Shown: piece after piece, positions 1 through 11,500 of the stretch
How positions within the stretch are numbered: the stretch's first letter is position 1
Layout of the letters: the number at the start of each line of letters is the position of its first letter
NCBI GenBank assembly: GCA_027972325.1
Contig: JAPMOS010000016.1
Location: forward strand, 310,001 to 374,000
Length of the DNA: 64,000 bases
Direction of reading: 5' to 3'
Origin: Paratrimastix pyriformis
Taxonomy: Eukaryota > Preaxostyla > Paratrimastigidae
The notes under the pieces: generated by a model
What the model was told of the DNA's origin: nothing
Databases searched by the model: none
What the model saw: the letters and a program-made list of their open reading frames with translations, nothing else
Made by a program: the position numbers and the translations under genes

Positions 1-2412
1 AAACAGTAGACCGTGATGCGACGCCGGGCAAAGACGATGCCCTTGAAGCGATTCCTGTACCACCCCAAGGTCAACGCCAACGCCCAAAGGACAAGGGGTG
101 CGATCCGATGATGAGGATCGAAGCAACCAACCAATCGGTTGAGCCGTGTGAAACCAGCCACTTTCCAGGATTGTGGGAATCTCCCGGCCGGAGCAGCAGA
201 CCCCACTTCGTGCCTGCGTCGGTTGAGGTAGGCGATCAGCTGGGCCACCTTGGGGGTGATCTCCTCAGCCCGGGGCGGAGCCAGCCGGTCGGGGATTTGG
301 TAGCCGCCCGCTGTCAGGAACTCGCGAAGCGCCTGAAACCGGTGCCGCTCCCGGTCTCTGCGCGAGCGGCGAGAAGATGAAGAGGGCGTGAGCCGGTCGG
401 TCCTCCATCCAGTGCGTTGATGTTTTTCTGCGCTGGCTGGGTGGGTGCGCGGGGCACAGTGCAATAAGCGACGGACTGGAAGACGGCCACCACCTTGGGG
501 GGGATCATCCCATAGTCGCCCAGCACGAGGTCGATATCGGGATGTTCCCCGTCCGCCAGGGCCTCCTGCCCGCGGGCAGGGGCAGGCTGCAGCAGGACCG
601 AGTGGGCAATCTCGTGGATCAGGGCCTCGATGCTCCTGCAGGATGGCGGGGGATGGGGCAGAGGAGGGATGAGAAGGGGAAAAAACGAGATTGCGCTTTC
701 AGCCGGGCGGCACGCGAAACAGCTCGGGGAAGTGGCCACTGGTGGGCGGGGGGTGGCAAACCATGGCCCGATCTCCTGCACGACGACCTGCAGGGAGAGC
801 AGAGTCTTCAGCAGGGGCGACTTCTTGCACAGGTTGGCATCGGGCCGCCGCCGGAAGAGCGGCTCGTCCAGAGAGGGCAGGCCATCGGGCGGCTGTGGTG
901 CAACAAGTCCGTTGGAAAAAGTGAACCGGGATCGTGGCTGGGCAGAGGCGGCGGACGGACCAGGGCATGCGGGGTGGTGCCGTGTGAGGTGGCCGCCAGG
1001 AAGGCCGAGACGAGGCGCAGCAGGAGGGCATGCCGAGGGGACAGCGGGACGGTCAGCTCTTCCTCGCCCCCCTTCGAGTTGGGGTTCGGGTTCACGGGCG
1101 CCAGTTTGACTGGGAAGGGCAGAAGATCAGCAGCCTGTGACGCGGGCGCCTGGCAGACCCCTCACGGCAGGAGCGCCCTCGGGCAGAGGCGAAAGCCCGG
1201 GCGCATAGAGGATGATCTCTTCGTGTGGCTTGGCGACATGCTCGCGGAGGCTGTGCATGAAGGTCGTGGTGAGGACCCGGGCGTCCATGGCGCGTTCCAG
1301 CTTGACGATCTCGTCCTGCGCGTCGTGATGGGGGTGGTCGGGGGGCATGAGAATGGGGATGGGGCCTGCTGTTATGCTCCCCTGCCCCACAACCATCATC
1401 ACTGGGGGCAACACCGACCTGAATGCCCTTGGATTTGATGGATGGACTCGAGCTCATCCCGAAAATCTTCGGGCGCTGGGCCGGGGGCAAGGTAAAGTAG
1501 TGCTGGGCCATGATCAAGGCGTACTGCAAGTGCACGTGGGTTGGTGGCGATGAGTGGTGATGAAAAGCATCAGAGATGCAGACAGGATGGTCCTCCCGCG
1601 TGTGGTGGCACTCGTCAAAGCAGAGGAGCGCCACCTCGGCCAGGGAGAACAAGGCATGCTGGAGCAGGTTCAGGAAGGTCTGTGGGGTCATCACGAGAAC
1701 CTGCCCGACAAAAACAAAAAGCCGACAAAGAAATGTGAAAGCTCGCGCCAACTCCGCACAGACCTGGTGCGATGCGATCCGTTTGCGCCACTCCTGCTCG
1801 TTCCACAGATCAACCCCGAGATCTCCGTAGAAGCACCCACAAGAATAGGGGAGGCTCTTTTCGATAACCGCACTCTGCTGTTGCACCAAAGGTACAGTTG
1901 GCGCGATAAAAACGACCCGGCGTGGGTTCGATGGTGAGGGCGAGGGCGAGGGGGGATGCACTGATCGAGCGAGTTCATCTTCGATCATGTATCGTATCAA
2001 CATAACCGCAATGAAAGTCTTGCCGGCGCCCGTATCCAGATAAGCCTAAACGAGGGGTCAGAAACAGACGGAAAGAAGAAAAGTAGAAGACAATCACGTT
2101 GCCCCGCTTGGCAGCGGTAAAAATTTCGAGTTGGTAATTCCTTGCTTTGATTTGCTCCTTTTCCACATCTGTGAGGGGCGCAATCACCGCTTCCTCAGGC
2201 ATGCCGTCTACTTGCCAGATTGGCTTCAAGAACCTTTTGGGAGAGAGCGGCGTGGTCCTCTTGACGCGACCGGTTTCCGTTCGAAACCGAAGAACGCGCT
2301 TCTGGGACAAAAGTTTCTCCAGTGAAATAAGGACGTCCTTTCTGGCATATTAGCCGGCCGGGCAATCTCATTTCGGAAACAACGGTTCAGCCGGATTCTT
2401 GCGCCCCCCCAT
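1..2412 (-). CDS. Dicer-type DExH helicase (5' part, runs off the window)
   Basis: ATP-dependent double-stranded-RNA helicase of the Dicer/RIG-I group; the window holds the first helicase lobe and the start of the second. Seen in order: Walker A as DTGAGKTF (about 2030), motif Ia region APTVPLVQQQ, motif II as DECHH (about 1590), motif III region FGMSSSP (about 1440), a segment around VVQEIGPWFA that resembles the inter-lobe helix of plant Dicers, and second-lobe motifs ITPKVAQLIAYL (about 235) and FKGIVFARRRITVYC (1-45). DECH rather than DEAD is typical of Dicer. Introns can be placed at 2046-2097, 1701-1763, 1524-1583 and 1316-1418. The proposed ATG at 2412 needs a 42-nt first intron (GTTG...CAG) and is less certain than the rest. 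PAZ and RNase III domains, if present, lie beyond base 1, so a FANCM- or RIG-I-like protein is not excluded. The gene lies 120 bp downstream of the RNB exonuclease on the same strand. Confidence 0.85.
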
Positions 2413-2532
2413 AATATCAAAGGTTGGGTCAACAGATTTTTCGCCAGGAAGAAGAAGGAAAGAAATGAAGGAAGGAAGGAAGAATGTGCAACTCAACAGC
2501 ACAACGAGAGCCGAAAAGAAAGCGGGTGCTCT

Positions 2533-5500
2533 TTACATGATGTTGCGATCCTCCAGACTGCAGATGGCCTGTTCGGCCTTCTCCTCCTCAGCCTGCCCCC
2601 CACAACACAAAAAGCGGATCGATGAGGTCGGTGGCGGGGAAGGCGGTGTGCCATGTGGCTGCGTGGGGGGAATGAAGGCGAACCTTGGTGAGGGCGCGGG
2701 GCCTCGGGGGCTGGGCGAACACGGGCTGCTCGCCCTCGTCGGACTCGACCTCCTCGCCGGGCCCCCCGATCGAGACGTACTCATCCTCGTCATCCTTGGC
2801 CTCGTCCGCTTGCTTGGGTTTCTCCACGGGGGCAGGGGCGGCAGGGGCGGGGCTGCCCTGGCCGAGGAGCAGCTGGGCCAGCTGGGTCGCGGTCGGGTCC
2901 TCCTGGGTGACAGCGGCGGAGGCAGGGGGGGACGGGGACAGGCTGATCGACTCAACCCGGGCGGCCAGGACGGCCTCGGCCGAGGGCTCGGCGGGGCGGC
3001 GGGGCGGGGTCCGGGGGGCGGGGCAGGCGGCCTCGGCGTCGGCCAGGGTGATCTGGCCGCCCGCCTCGAGCTGCCAGCTGCGGGCCGGCACTTCGACAAT
3101 CTCAACCTGCAGCCACCACCACCGCCACACGAGGGAGGGGACCAATTCATGAATGGGGAGGTCATTGACGGGGATTGGACGAGGGGTGAGTCTGACGGGG
3201 TGAGCATGACATGACGGGGGCATAAAACATGACGGACCTCCTCGGGGTCATCGAGCCACTCCTCGATCTCCATGACCACGTCGGGGGGCGAGGCGCGCAT
3301 GGCGGGCCGCACCACGACCCGCACCCGGTCGAAGACGTGCACCTCGCGCAGATCCCACTCGGCGGGCTTCGACTCCCCGGCGGCGGCAGCAGCAGCGGGC
3401 TGCTCGGGGGCGGCGGTGGCGGCGGCGGCCGCGGTGGCCGGGGTGAGGGCCAGGTGCTTGTGCTTGACAATCTTCCGCAGGCGGGCCGATCCGACGGCGG
3501 GGGCACTGCCCAGGCGGAAGGTGGCCACCCCGCGGGCCCCGTTGTAGACGACCTCCGTGCCCTGGCCCAGGTCGTTCCACCGGATGCGCCGCTCCAGGCC
3601 GTAGTCTGGACGAGCGGGAGGAGGAGGAGGAGGAGGAGGAGGAGGAGGAGGAGGAGGAGGAGGAGGAGGAGGAGGAGGAGGAGGAGGAGGGGGGGGGTCA
3701 TCATCCATCCAGTCACCATCATCCCCCCCCGTCATCATCACCATCCTCATCATCTGAGCTGCCGTGGCGGACGGGACGAAACGGAGATGGTGGCAGGGGG
3801 AGTAGCCGCCAAAAACGAGCCCAGGGACCGTCAGGAGCGGGGCGTGTGTGTGCGGTGGCGGACCATGAACGACGACGCTCACGGAGCGGTCGCCCACGCC
3901 CGAGACGACGCCCTCGCAGTGGAGGGCCTTGCCGGGCACCCGGGCGTCGATGTACATGGCCAGGTAGCAGCGCTGCGACTGGCGCTCGGCCTCCTGGGCG
4001 TTCTCGTGTCGGGTGTTGGCCGTCTCGCAGAGGCCGTCCAGCTCGCGGGTGCTGTAGAGGCCCTTGAAGGCCCCGAACTGCTCGGCTTCCTCGGCCGTGG
4101 CCTGCGGGGGGAGGAGGAGGAGAAGGAGGCGGCGGAGAAGAGGGAGGTGATGGAATGGAATGGAAGGACGGGCGTCATGAGGAAGGTCGCAGAGAGAAGA
4201 CAGAAGGTCTGCACTGCACCCTTTGGCGGTGTGCAAGTGAGGCCAGTGAGGCCAGTGGGGGGGGGGGGGGGGGGGGGGGGCATGGGACGGACGGCCGTCT
4301 CGAAGACCGAGTCGATGCCGCTGGGGAGGCCCGCCCGGAAGGCGTCCTGGCCCACGGCGGCCACCAGGAGCCGGTGGACGATCAGGTCGGGGTACCGCCG
4401 GATGGGCGACGTGAAGTAGACACGTTCAGCGCGAAGTGGGTCCACTCCTCGGCCGGGACCGAGCCTGAGAGGAGGGGCGGAGGGGTGGAGGGAGGGAGGG
4501 AGGAGGGACGACGCGGAGGCGACAGGAAGGATGAAAATCTGTGTTTCATGGTGTGGGGATGGCCGTGGTGGATCAAAGGGTGGCAGGAAATGGAGGGGCC
4601 GGGGCGAGCGAATGGGGGAGGGAGGGAGGCAGAGACGGCGGGGGCGGGCAAGGGACCTTGAAGCGAAGGGCAGGAGGGAGGGAGCCCTCGAGGCCCCTGG
4701 GCAACACCACCAGGACAGAGCAGGCGGGCAGGCGGGCGGCACCGCATCAGGTGTGGCACAGCGACAAAAACAAGACAGATCGTGAGCGTGGATCAGAGGG
4801 GGGCAGCTGGATGGCGGCGGGGAGGGCGGTAGGCGGAAGGCAAGTGGAAGGCGGGGCTACTGGCGGTGGTTGTGGTGGCTGGTGCGGACTTATCCTTGGG
4901 CGGTGGGTGGCGTCTGAGGACGGCCGTGTGTGGGAAGGCGGCCGCGATCTTGCGTGCGACGAGCTCGTTGGCCGAGAGCATCAGCTCCTCGATCAGCTGG
5001 TGGGCCTCCTGGGACTCGTGGGCCGAGGTGAGCAGCTCCACGGGCCGGTCCTCCTCATCCAGCTTGAACCTGCACGGGGCGCGGGCGCGGGCGCGGGCAG
5101 GCCGGGGAAGGTGCGGGGCAGAGACGATGATGAGGGTGAGTGTGGGGAAAAAACTCACGGCGGCAGAGTGTGGGGAAAAAACTCACGGCGGCAGGGGTGG
5201 CCGTCTGCGGGATTGAGAGGTGCGTGTGTCTGTGGCCCCCGGGGGGCGCGTGGGCTGGGTGGACATGGCGCCGACCAAAACTCGTTCTTGTCCATGCCCA
5301 CGGCGCCCTCGGCGAAGCGCTTCGTGCGGCGGAGGAGGCCGTACTTCCAGAGGGCCTTCAGGTCGGCACGCAGCTCCTCCTCGCCCACCACCACTGCCCG
5401 CCCCGGCCCGGCATCAGCAACAACAGCGGCAGCCGCCAACAGCAGCGGAAGGAGAAGGACGAATGTGAGAAAGGGGAGGCAGGGCAACGTCATCCAGCCG

Positions 5501-8500
5501 CCTGGCGGCATTGCCATCATGAGCACATATGGACGCATCGACCCATACGATCGGTCGGACAGATCGACCCATATCGACAGATCAAATGGCCCCCATCAGA
5601 CGCACGTCTCCAGTTCCACAAGGTATTGAGTGATTTGTGGTTTAGGGCGGTGGTTGTCGGGGGGGCCAATGTGCGGACCGCCCTCCTGTGGGGCGCCGTC
5701 CTTTGTGAGGCCCTGGGGGTACCACCGGTGGCGCTGGTCGTCCCGCAGGACGGGGCTCTTGCCGTCGAGCAGGGCCTGGGCCTCCTCGTAGGTCAGCCGG
5801 CAGCAGCTGCGGATGACCGAGCGGCCGAACCAGATCGGGCGATCGGGCAGAGGGCGGCCCTCCGAGTCCACGAACCACGTGCAGGAGACCGTCAGTCGAT
5901 CCACGTCTGACAGGGGGGAGTGTAGAGGGACGGGGTGGTGATGATGATTGGATGGATGATGATTGGATGGATGATGATTGGATGGATGATGATGAGGAGG
6001 AGAGAGGAGAGAGGAGAGAGGAGAGAGGAGAGAGGAGGAGGAGGAGGAGGAGGAGGAGGAGGAGGAGGAGGAGGAGGAGGAGGAGGAGGAGGAGGAGGAG
6101 GAGGAGGAGGAGGGCCATGCGAACCAGGGTTGAGCGAGCAGAGCCCGTTGCTGAGCCGGGTGGGGAGCATGGGGAATGCCTTGTGCACCAGGTAGACAGT
6201 CGTGGCCCGGTTCTGGGCCAGCTTGTCCAGCTCGGAGTCCCTGCAGCAGCAGCAACAACAAGGACGACAACACCAACAACAACAACAGCCATCAGCAGAG
6301 AGAGGTCAGGATGGGCCACTCCTCCCATCGCCGCGAGGGGCCAATCGAATGTGCCATGCGATGATGTGCGCGCGTGCCGGTCTTTGTGAATCTGTGTGAC
6401 GATCTGTGACCGACTGCCTGTGCGCCTGTGGTGTGCGGTCTGTCTGTGCGATGGCTGCGTCTGGGGTACATCTCTGAACTGCGTGTCTCTGTGCGTGCCT
6501 GTGTCTGGGGCGGGTGGGATGGGCGGGTGGGCGGGGAGGCGGACCGCTGCAGGAAGTAGGAGACGTCCGCGATGTGGACGCCGATCTCGGCCGTCCCGTC
6601 GGGCAGCGGGTGGATGTGCACCGCATCGTCCATGTCCCGGCAGGTGGCCGGGTCGATGGTGCACACGCGCTGCAGGGGCGGGTGGGTGGGTGGGTGGGAA
6701 CAGATGGAATGAACAGATGGATGGAACAGGTGGAATGAATGAGCAGGTGGAATGAATGAGCAGGTGGAATGAATGAGCAGGTGGAATGGATGAGCAGGTG
6801 GAATGAATGAGCAGGTGGAATGAGCAGGATGGGCGGGTGTGGGCGGGTGGATGGGCGGGTGGATGGGCGGATGGATGGGCGGGTGGATGGGCGGATGGAT
6901 GGGCGGATGGATGGGCGGGTGGATGGGCGGATGGGTGGGTGGATGGGCCCACGGACCACCGAGCGGAAGTCGCGGCGCTTGGCGATCTCCTCCTCGGGTG
7001 CAGTCCAGGTCTCGGGGGGCAGGCTCTCGATGACCGAGTCCGGGAAGGGCGTCCAGTCGATCTCGTTGGCCGCCAGGATGGCCGCTGCCAAGGGCCAGAA
7101 AAACGGGGGCAAGGGGTTAGGGAGACAAGGGGTCATAAAAACGGGGGGACATGGAGACAGGGGTTCCTGGAGGGGCGGGAGGCATCCGGACCGGTGGCGA
7201 CGTCGAGGGAACCCTTCATACCCAGGATCTCGGCCGGGGCGCCGTGGGGGTGCGCCTGTCCGGGCTGCCAGTCCTCCAGCCGCAGGGCAACCATCAGCCC
7301 CGTGCAGAGGCTCTCTGCACACCACCCAGAAAACAGCCCGGGGGGACGGTGAGCGGGGCGAGACGGCAAGGCACAAGGCGTGCAATATGCCCCCGCTGGA
7401 ATTTTTCGTTGCGTCACCGGCGGAACCGTGGGAAGGGAAGGCGCCGTGGATGGCGGACCCTTTGTCGGAGGGAGGTGGCTGGGAGTGGCGGGGGGGGGGG
7501 GGGGGGGGGGGGGGGGGGTGGCGTGGGGGTGGCGGACCCTTGTGGAGGCGCTTGGGCTTCTTGCCGGGCCGGTCGTCCATCTCGCGCTCACGCCGGGCAA
7601 GCGCCGCGGCCGTGGCCTCGTCCAGCTCGCCCACGGGGCCCCCCTCGGCCGAGGCCGTCGCGAGGGCATCCAGACGCGCCTGGCGGTGGGCAGGAGGGCG
7701 ATGAAGAGGCAGTGAGAGGGGCGTGCACAATGCAGGAGTTCGGGTGGCTGATCGGATGGTGCTGATGATCGGATGGTGGTGCTGATCGGATGGTGGTGCT
7801 GATCGGATGGTGGTGCTGATCGGATGGTGGTGCTGATCGGATGGTGGTGCTGATCGGATGGTGGTGCTGATCGGATGGTGGTGCTGATCGGATGGTGGTG
7901 CTGATCGGATGGTGGTGCTGATCGGATGGTGGTGCTGATCGGATGGTGGTGCTGATCGGATGGTGGTGGTGGGTGGTGCCCAGATGGGCCTCGGGTCATT
8001 CCACCAGGCGGCGTTGGGGGGGGGGGGGGGGGGGGGGGCGGCCTGATGCGGACGAACCTGCTCGTCGGCGCGCTTGTTGTGGTCCTGGATGAGCGCCCGC
8101 AGGGCAGCCGTGGGGACCATGACCACAGGGAGGGTATCCCCGTCGGGTACCACACGCACGTAGGTGTCCGTGTCGGGGATCGGGGCACCCGAGGCCGGAG
8201 CCGGCGCGTTCTGCCATGGGATTGGGGACGGGAGGGGATGGTGGGAATGAAGCCTTCCTCTCCGCCTCCACTTGGGAAAACCGGCCAGTGGGGTGGCTGT
8301 TGGAGTGGCGGTGCTTGTTGTGGGGGCGGGAGGAGGGGCGCGCGGGGCGGACCTTCTGGGGCTTGGTCAGGGGCTGGACGTACCCGCAGACGATGGCCGG
8401 CCGGCGACCGGCGTTGACGACGCCGACCACGCGGGCAGCGGGCTGCAGCTCCATGTCGGGCGGGACGGGCCTCCCATCAGGGCCGACCGAGAGGTCCACG

Positions 8501-11500
8501 GATGGGCCCAACGGGGCTGGGACCGCGGGCGGGGGGGATTCTGGGAAGGGGGAGAAGAGAGTGAGGGGAGGCGGGCGCAGGGTGCGGATGCGGGGTCGGT
8601 GGCGCGTGTGGTGGGGCAAAGGCAGATGGTGGGGCAGTAGCAAAGGGACGGTGGGGCAAGGTGGGTGGTGACGGTTGTTGGTTGGTGGTGGAAGGTTGAA
8701 AGAAGGGGAGCTTGCGGTGAGTGGGAACGAGACAGGTCGGTGGCAGGGGAGGTGGCAGTGGCAGTGGCAGTGGCAGTGTGGCAGTGGCAGTGTGGCAGTG
8801 GCAGTGTGGCGGTGGCAGTGTGGCGGTGGCAGTGTGGCGGTGGCGGTGGCAGTGTGGCGGTGGCGGTGGCAGTGGCAGTGGCAGCGGCAGCGGCAGCGGC
8901 AGCGGCAGTCACGGACTGGAGCGCTTGCCGAGGCCGGTCAGGCAGGACCGGTCAACATGCTCGCCCGGGGTGGCGCTGGGGGTCGCCGCGGGTGAGCCCA
9001 CGAGGAGCGAGTCGCCCAGCCCCGGGACGGTGTCCGTGGCGTGCCGGGTGGCGGGCGGCAGGGGCGGGGGCGAGGGCAGCGGCCCGCTGGCGGCCACCGG
9101 CTGGCCGGCGGGGAAGGGGGCCACGGCTGGGGACGATCCTGGCTTGCGGGCGCGCAGGCGCCACTCGACACGGGGCCGCAGCTCCAGGTAGACCTGGTCG
9201 TTGTGGTAGGCCCTGCAGGGGTGGGTGGGTGGGCGGGTGGATGGGGGGCCGGACGGAGGTGGATGTGGCGGGCGGGTGAGCGCTGGCCGACCACACCCAC
9301 CCACCGGCCGTGCCATGCCCCGCGAAGGGATGTGGACGGCAGCATCCGCGGACGGACCGGTTCCGGTCGCGCTCGTTGGGGAGCCACACGTCGACGGGCA
9401 GCCCCTGGACGGTGGCGTAGGCCTCGGAGCGGTTGTGGGCGTTCACGCGCAGCTGGGCCTGGAAGACGGTGCGCTCCTGGAGGGGCGGGGCGGGCCGGTG
9501 GGGCGGGTGGACGCATGCGTGGTGAGCAGAATGCCCGGGTTGGTCCAACGTCCGATTCCCGCAAGGATGGCAGGGCAGGGCAGGACTGCTGCTGCCATGA
9601 AGAGGGCGGGGGCGGGGGCAGGGGCAGGGGCGGCGGGCCTTGAGGCGCCTGTCGATCTCGGCCTGGGGCAGGTACTCGGCGCAGCGGCCGTCGAAGTCGT
9701 CGGGGCAGAAGGACCCGATCTCGCCGGGGGCGCCCAGCACCCGGACGTGGGTCCCCGTGGGCTGCAGCTGGCCCCGGGGCCACTCCAGGCCGAGCGGCCG
9801 GCAGCCCACAGCCACGGGCAGGCCGGGCTGGGGCGACACTGGATGGCGGGAAGATTGGGTGGTTGGATGATTGGTTTGATTGGATGATTGGGTGGTTGGA
9901 TGATAGTGTCAAGGAGGACGGACGTGGGGCCTGGGCGGGGTGGGCCTCGTTCCACATGCGGACGGCCTCAGTGATGTGCTCGCAGGGCACCGAGATCAGC
10001 GAGAAGCGCGTGTCCACGGGGCGCACCTGGATCAGGGCGCCCTGCAGGGGGGGGGGGGGGGGGTTGAGGATTGGATGGAGGACCGGGGGAGGCGGTGCCA
10101 TCTCCGTCATCGGCACGGGCGGGGCAGCGGCGGTGGCTGGGCGGGCTGGATGGTGGGGAACGGGGCGGGGGGACAACAGGGGGGGACGGGATGGCAGGGA
10201 GCGGACGGGGGCGAGGGGCTGGCCCATCCGGTCGACGGCAGCCGTGCCCAGGGTGGCCAACACCTCGGCCGGCCGGCCCGACGCGTCCCAGATGCCCACA
10301 ACCTGCCCCACCCGCACCCCCACGGGACACGGACGCGGACAGACGGAACACAAGGAGCGGGCGGTTGGCATGTGTCATTCGTGGCCAGATGATGCCCACG
10401 GCCTGCCACCCGCATGAGACACGGGCACAGATCGGGCACAGGGAGGGCATAGGGAGCAGGGCCCTTGTCCTTCCCGGCCAATACAGATCACAAGCAGAGC
10501 CGGGAGGGGAGTGCGTGGGTGTCTGTGTTTTGGAACAACGGGACTGAGCAATCGGACAAGAAGGGGGTCTCTCCAACGACTGCACAGCGAGCGAACTTGG
10601 TGGTTGGTTGTGGTTGGCGGTTGGTTGGTGGTTGGTGGCGGTTGTGGTTGGCGGTTGTGGTTAGCGGTTGTGGGGGCTGGATGATGCGGACCTTGCCCAG
10701 GGGCTGCACCTCGCCGCCCTTGGATGGTGCGGGGGAGGGTGCCGGGGAGGCCTCGGGGGCGGGCGACTGGCCCGGGGCGGGCGACTGGGCCACCTTGTTG
10801 CTGCCCCGGGTCCGGGTGCGGCTGCCGGCCAGCTGCAGGCAGACAATGTCCCCGTCCATGGCCCTGGATCGGGGGGGGGGGGGATGGGCCGTTTGGTGAG
10901 CACGAGTTTGGCATCGTTTGCTGTGAGGACGAGGGTGGCTTCTCATCATCACCCAGCTCATCATCATCCAGCTCACCATCATCCAGCTCACCATCATCCA
11001 GCTCACCATCATCCAGCTCACCATCATCCAGCTCATCATCATCCAGCTCACCATCGTTTGCTGTGAGGACGAGGGTGGCTTCTCATCGTCATCGTCATCG
11101 AATCCCCGAACTTTCGTCCCCCGTGAGATTGATGCGAGTGCCGGATAGACTTTCGCAGTCGTTGGCCCTTGCGTGACTCGGGCCCGGGAGAGGAGGAGGG
11201 ATGGGTGGGTGGGTTGCGGGGGGCCGCTGGCGGACCGGTTGCGGCTCTCGAGGTTGGGCACGTAGACGTCCACCTCGCGGCCGGCGACCGTGGCGTAGGC
11301 CTCGGCCGGGAAGAACCGGTTGATCCGCAGGGCCCCCAGCACGTAGGCGCCGCTCTGCAGGCCCTCCGTCATCCGCTCGACACTCAGGTGCTCCACAAAG
11401 TCTGGCAGAGGGGGGCAGGGGGGGGGGGATGGGCGCATCGGTGTGGGTGAGCCAACCACGACCAGCACCGGCAGCCAGGCATCATCCGATCTTGTGATCA

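Noticed and set aside
3229-4419. Long plus-strand frames opposite the RNB exonuclease
   Set aside because: Composition is low complexity, and all RNB/S1 motifs lie on the minus strand with consistent splice sites.
7750-7970. CRISPR-like array
   Set aside because: The 17-bp units are directly adjacent with no unique spacers, inside a eukaryotic intron.
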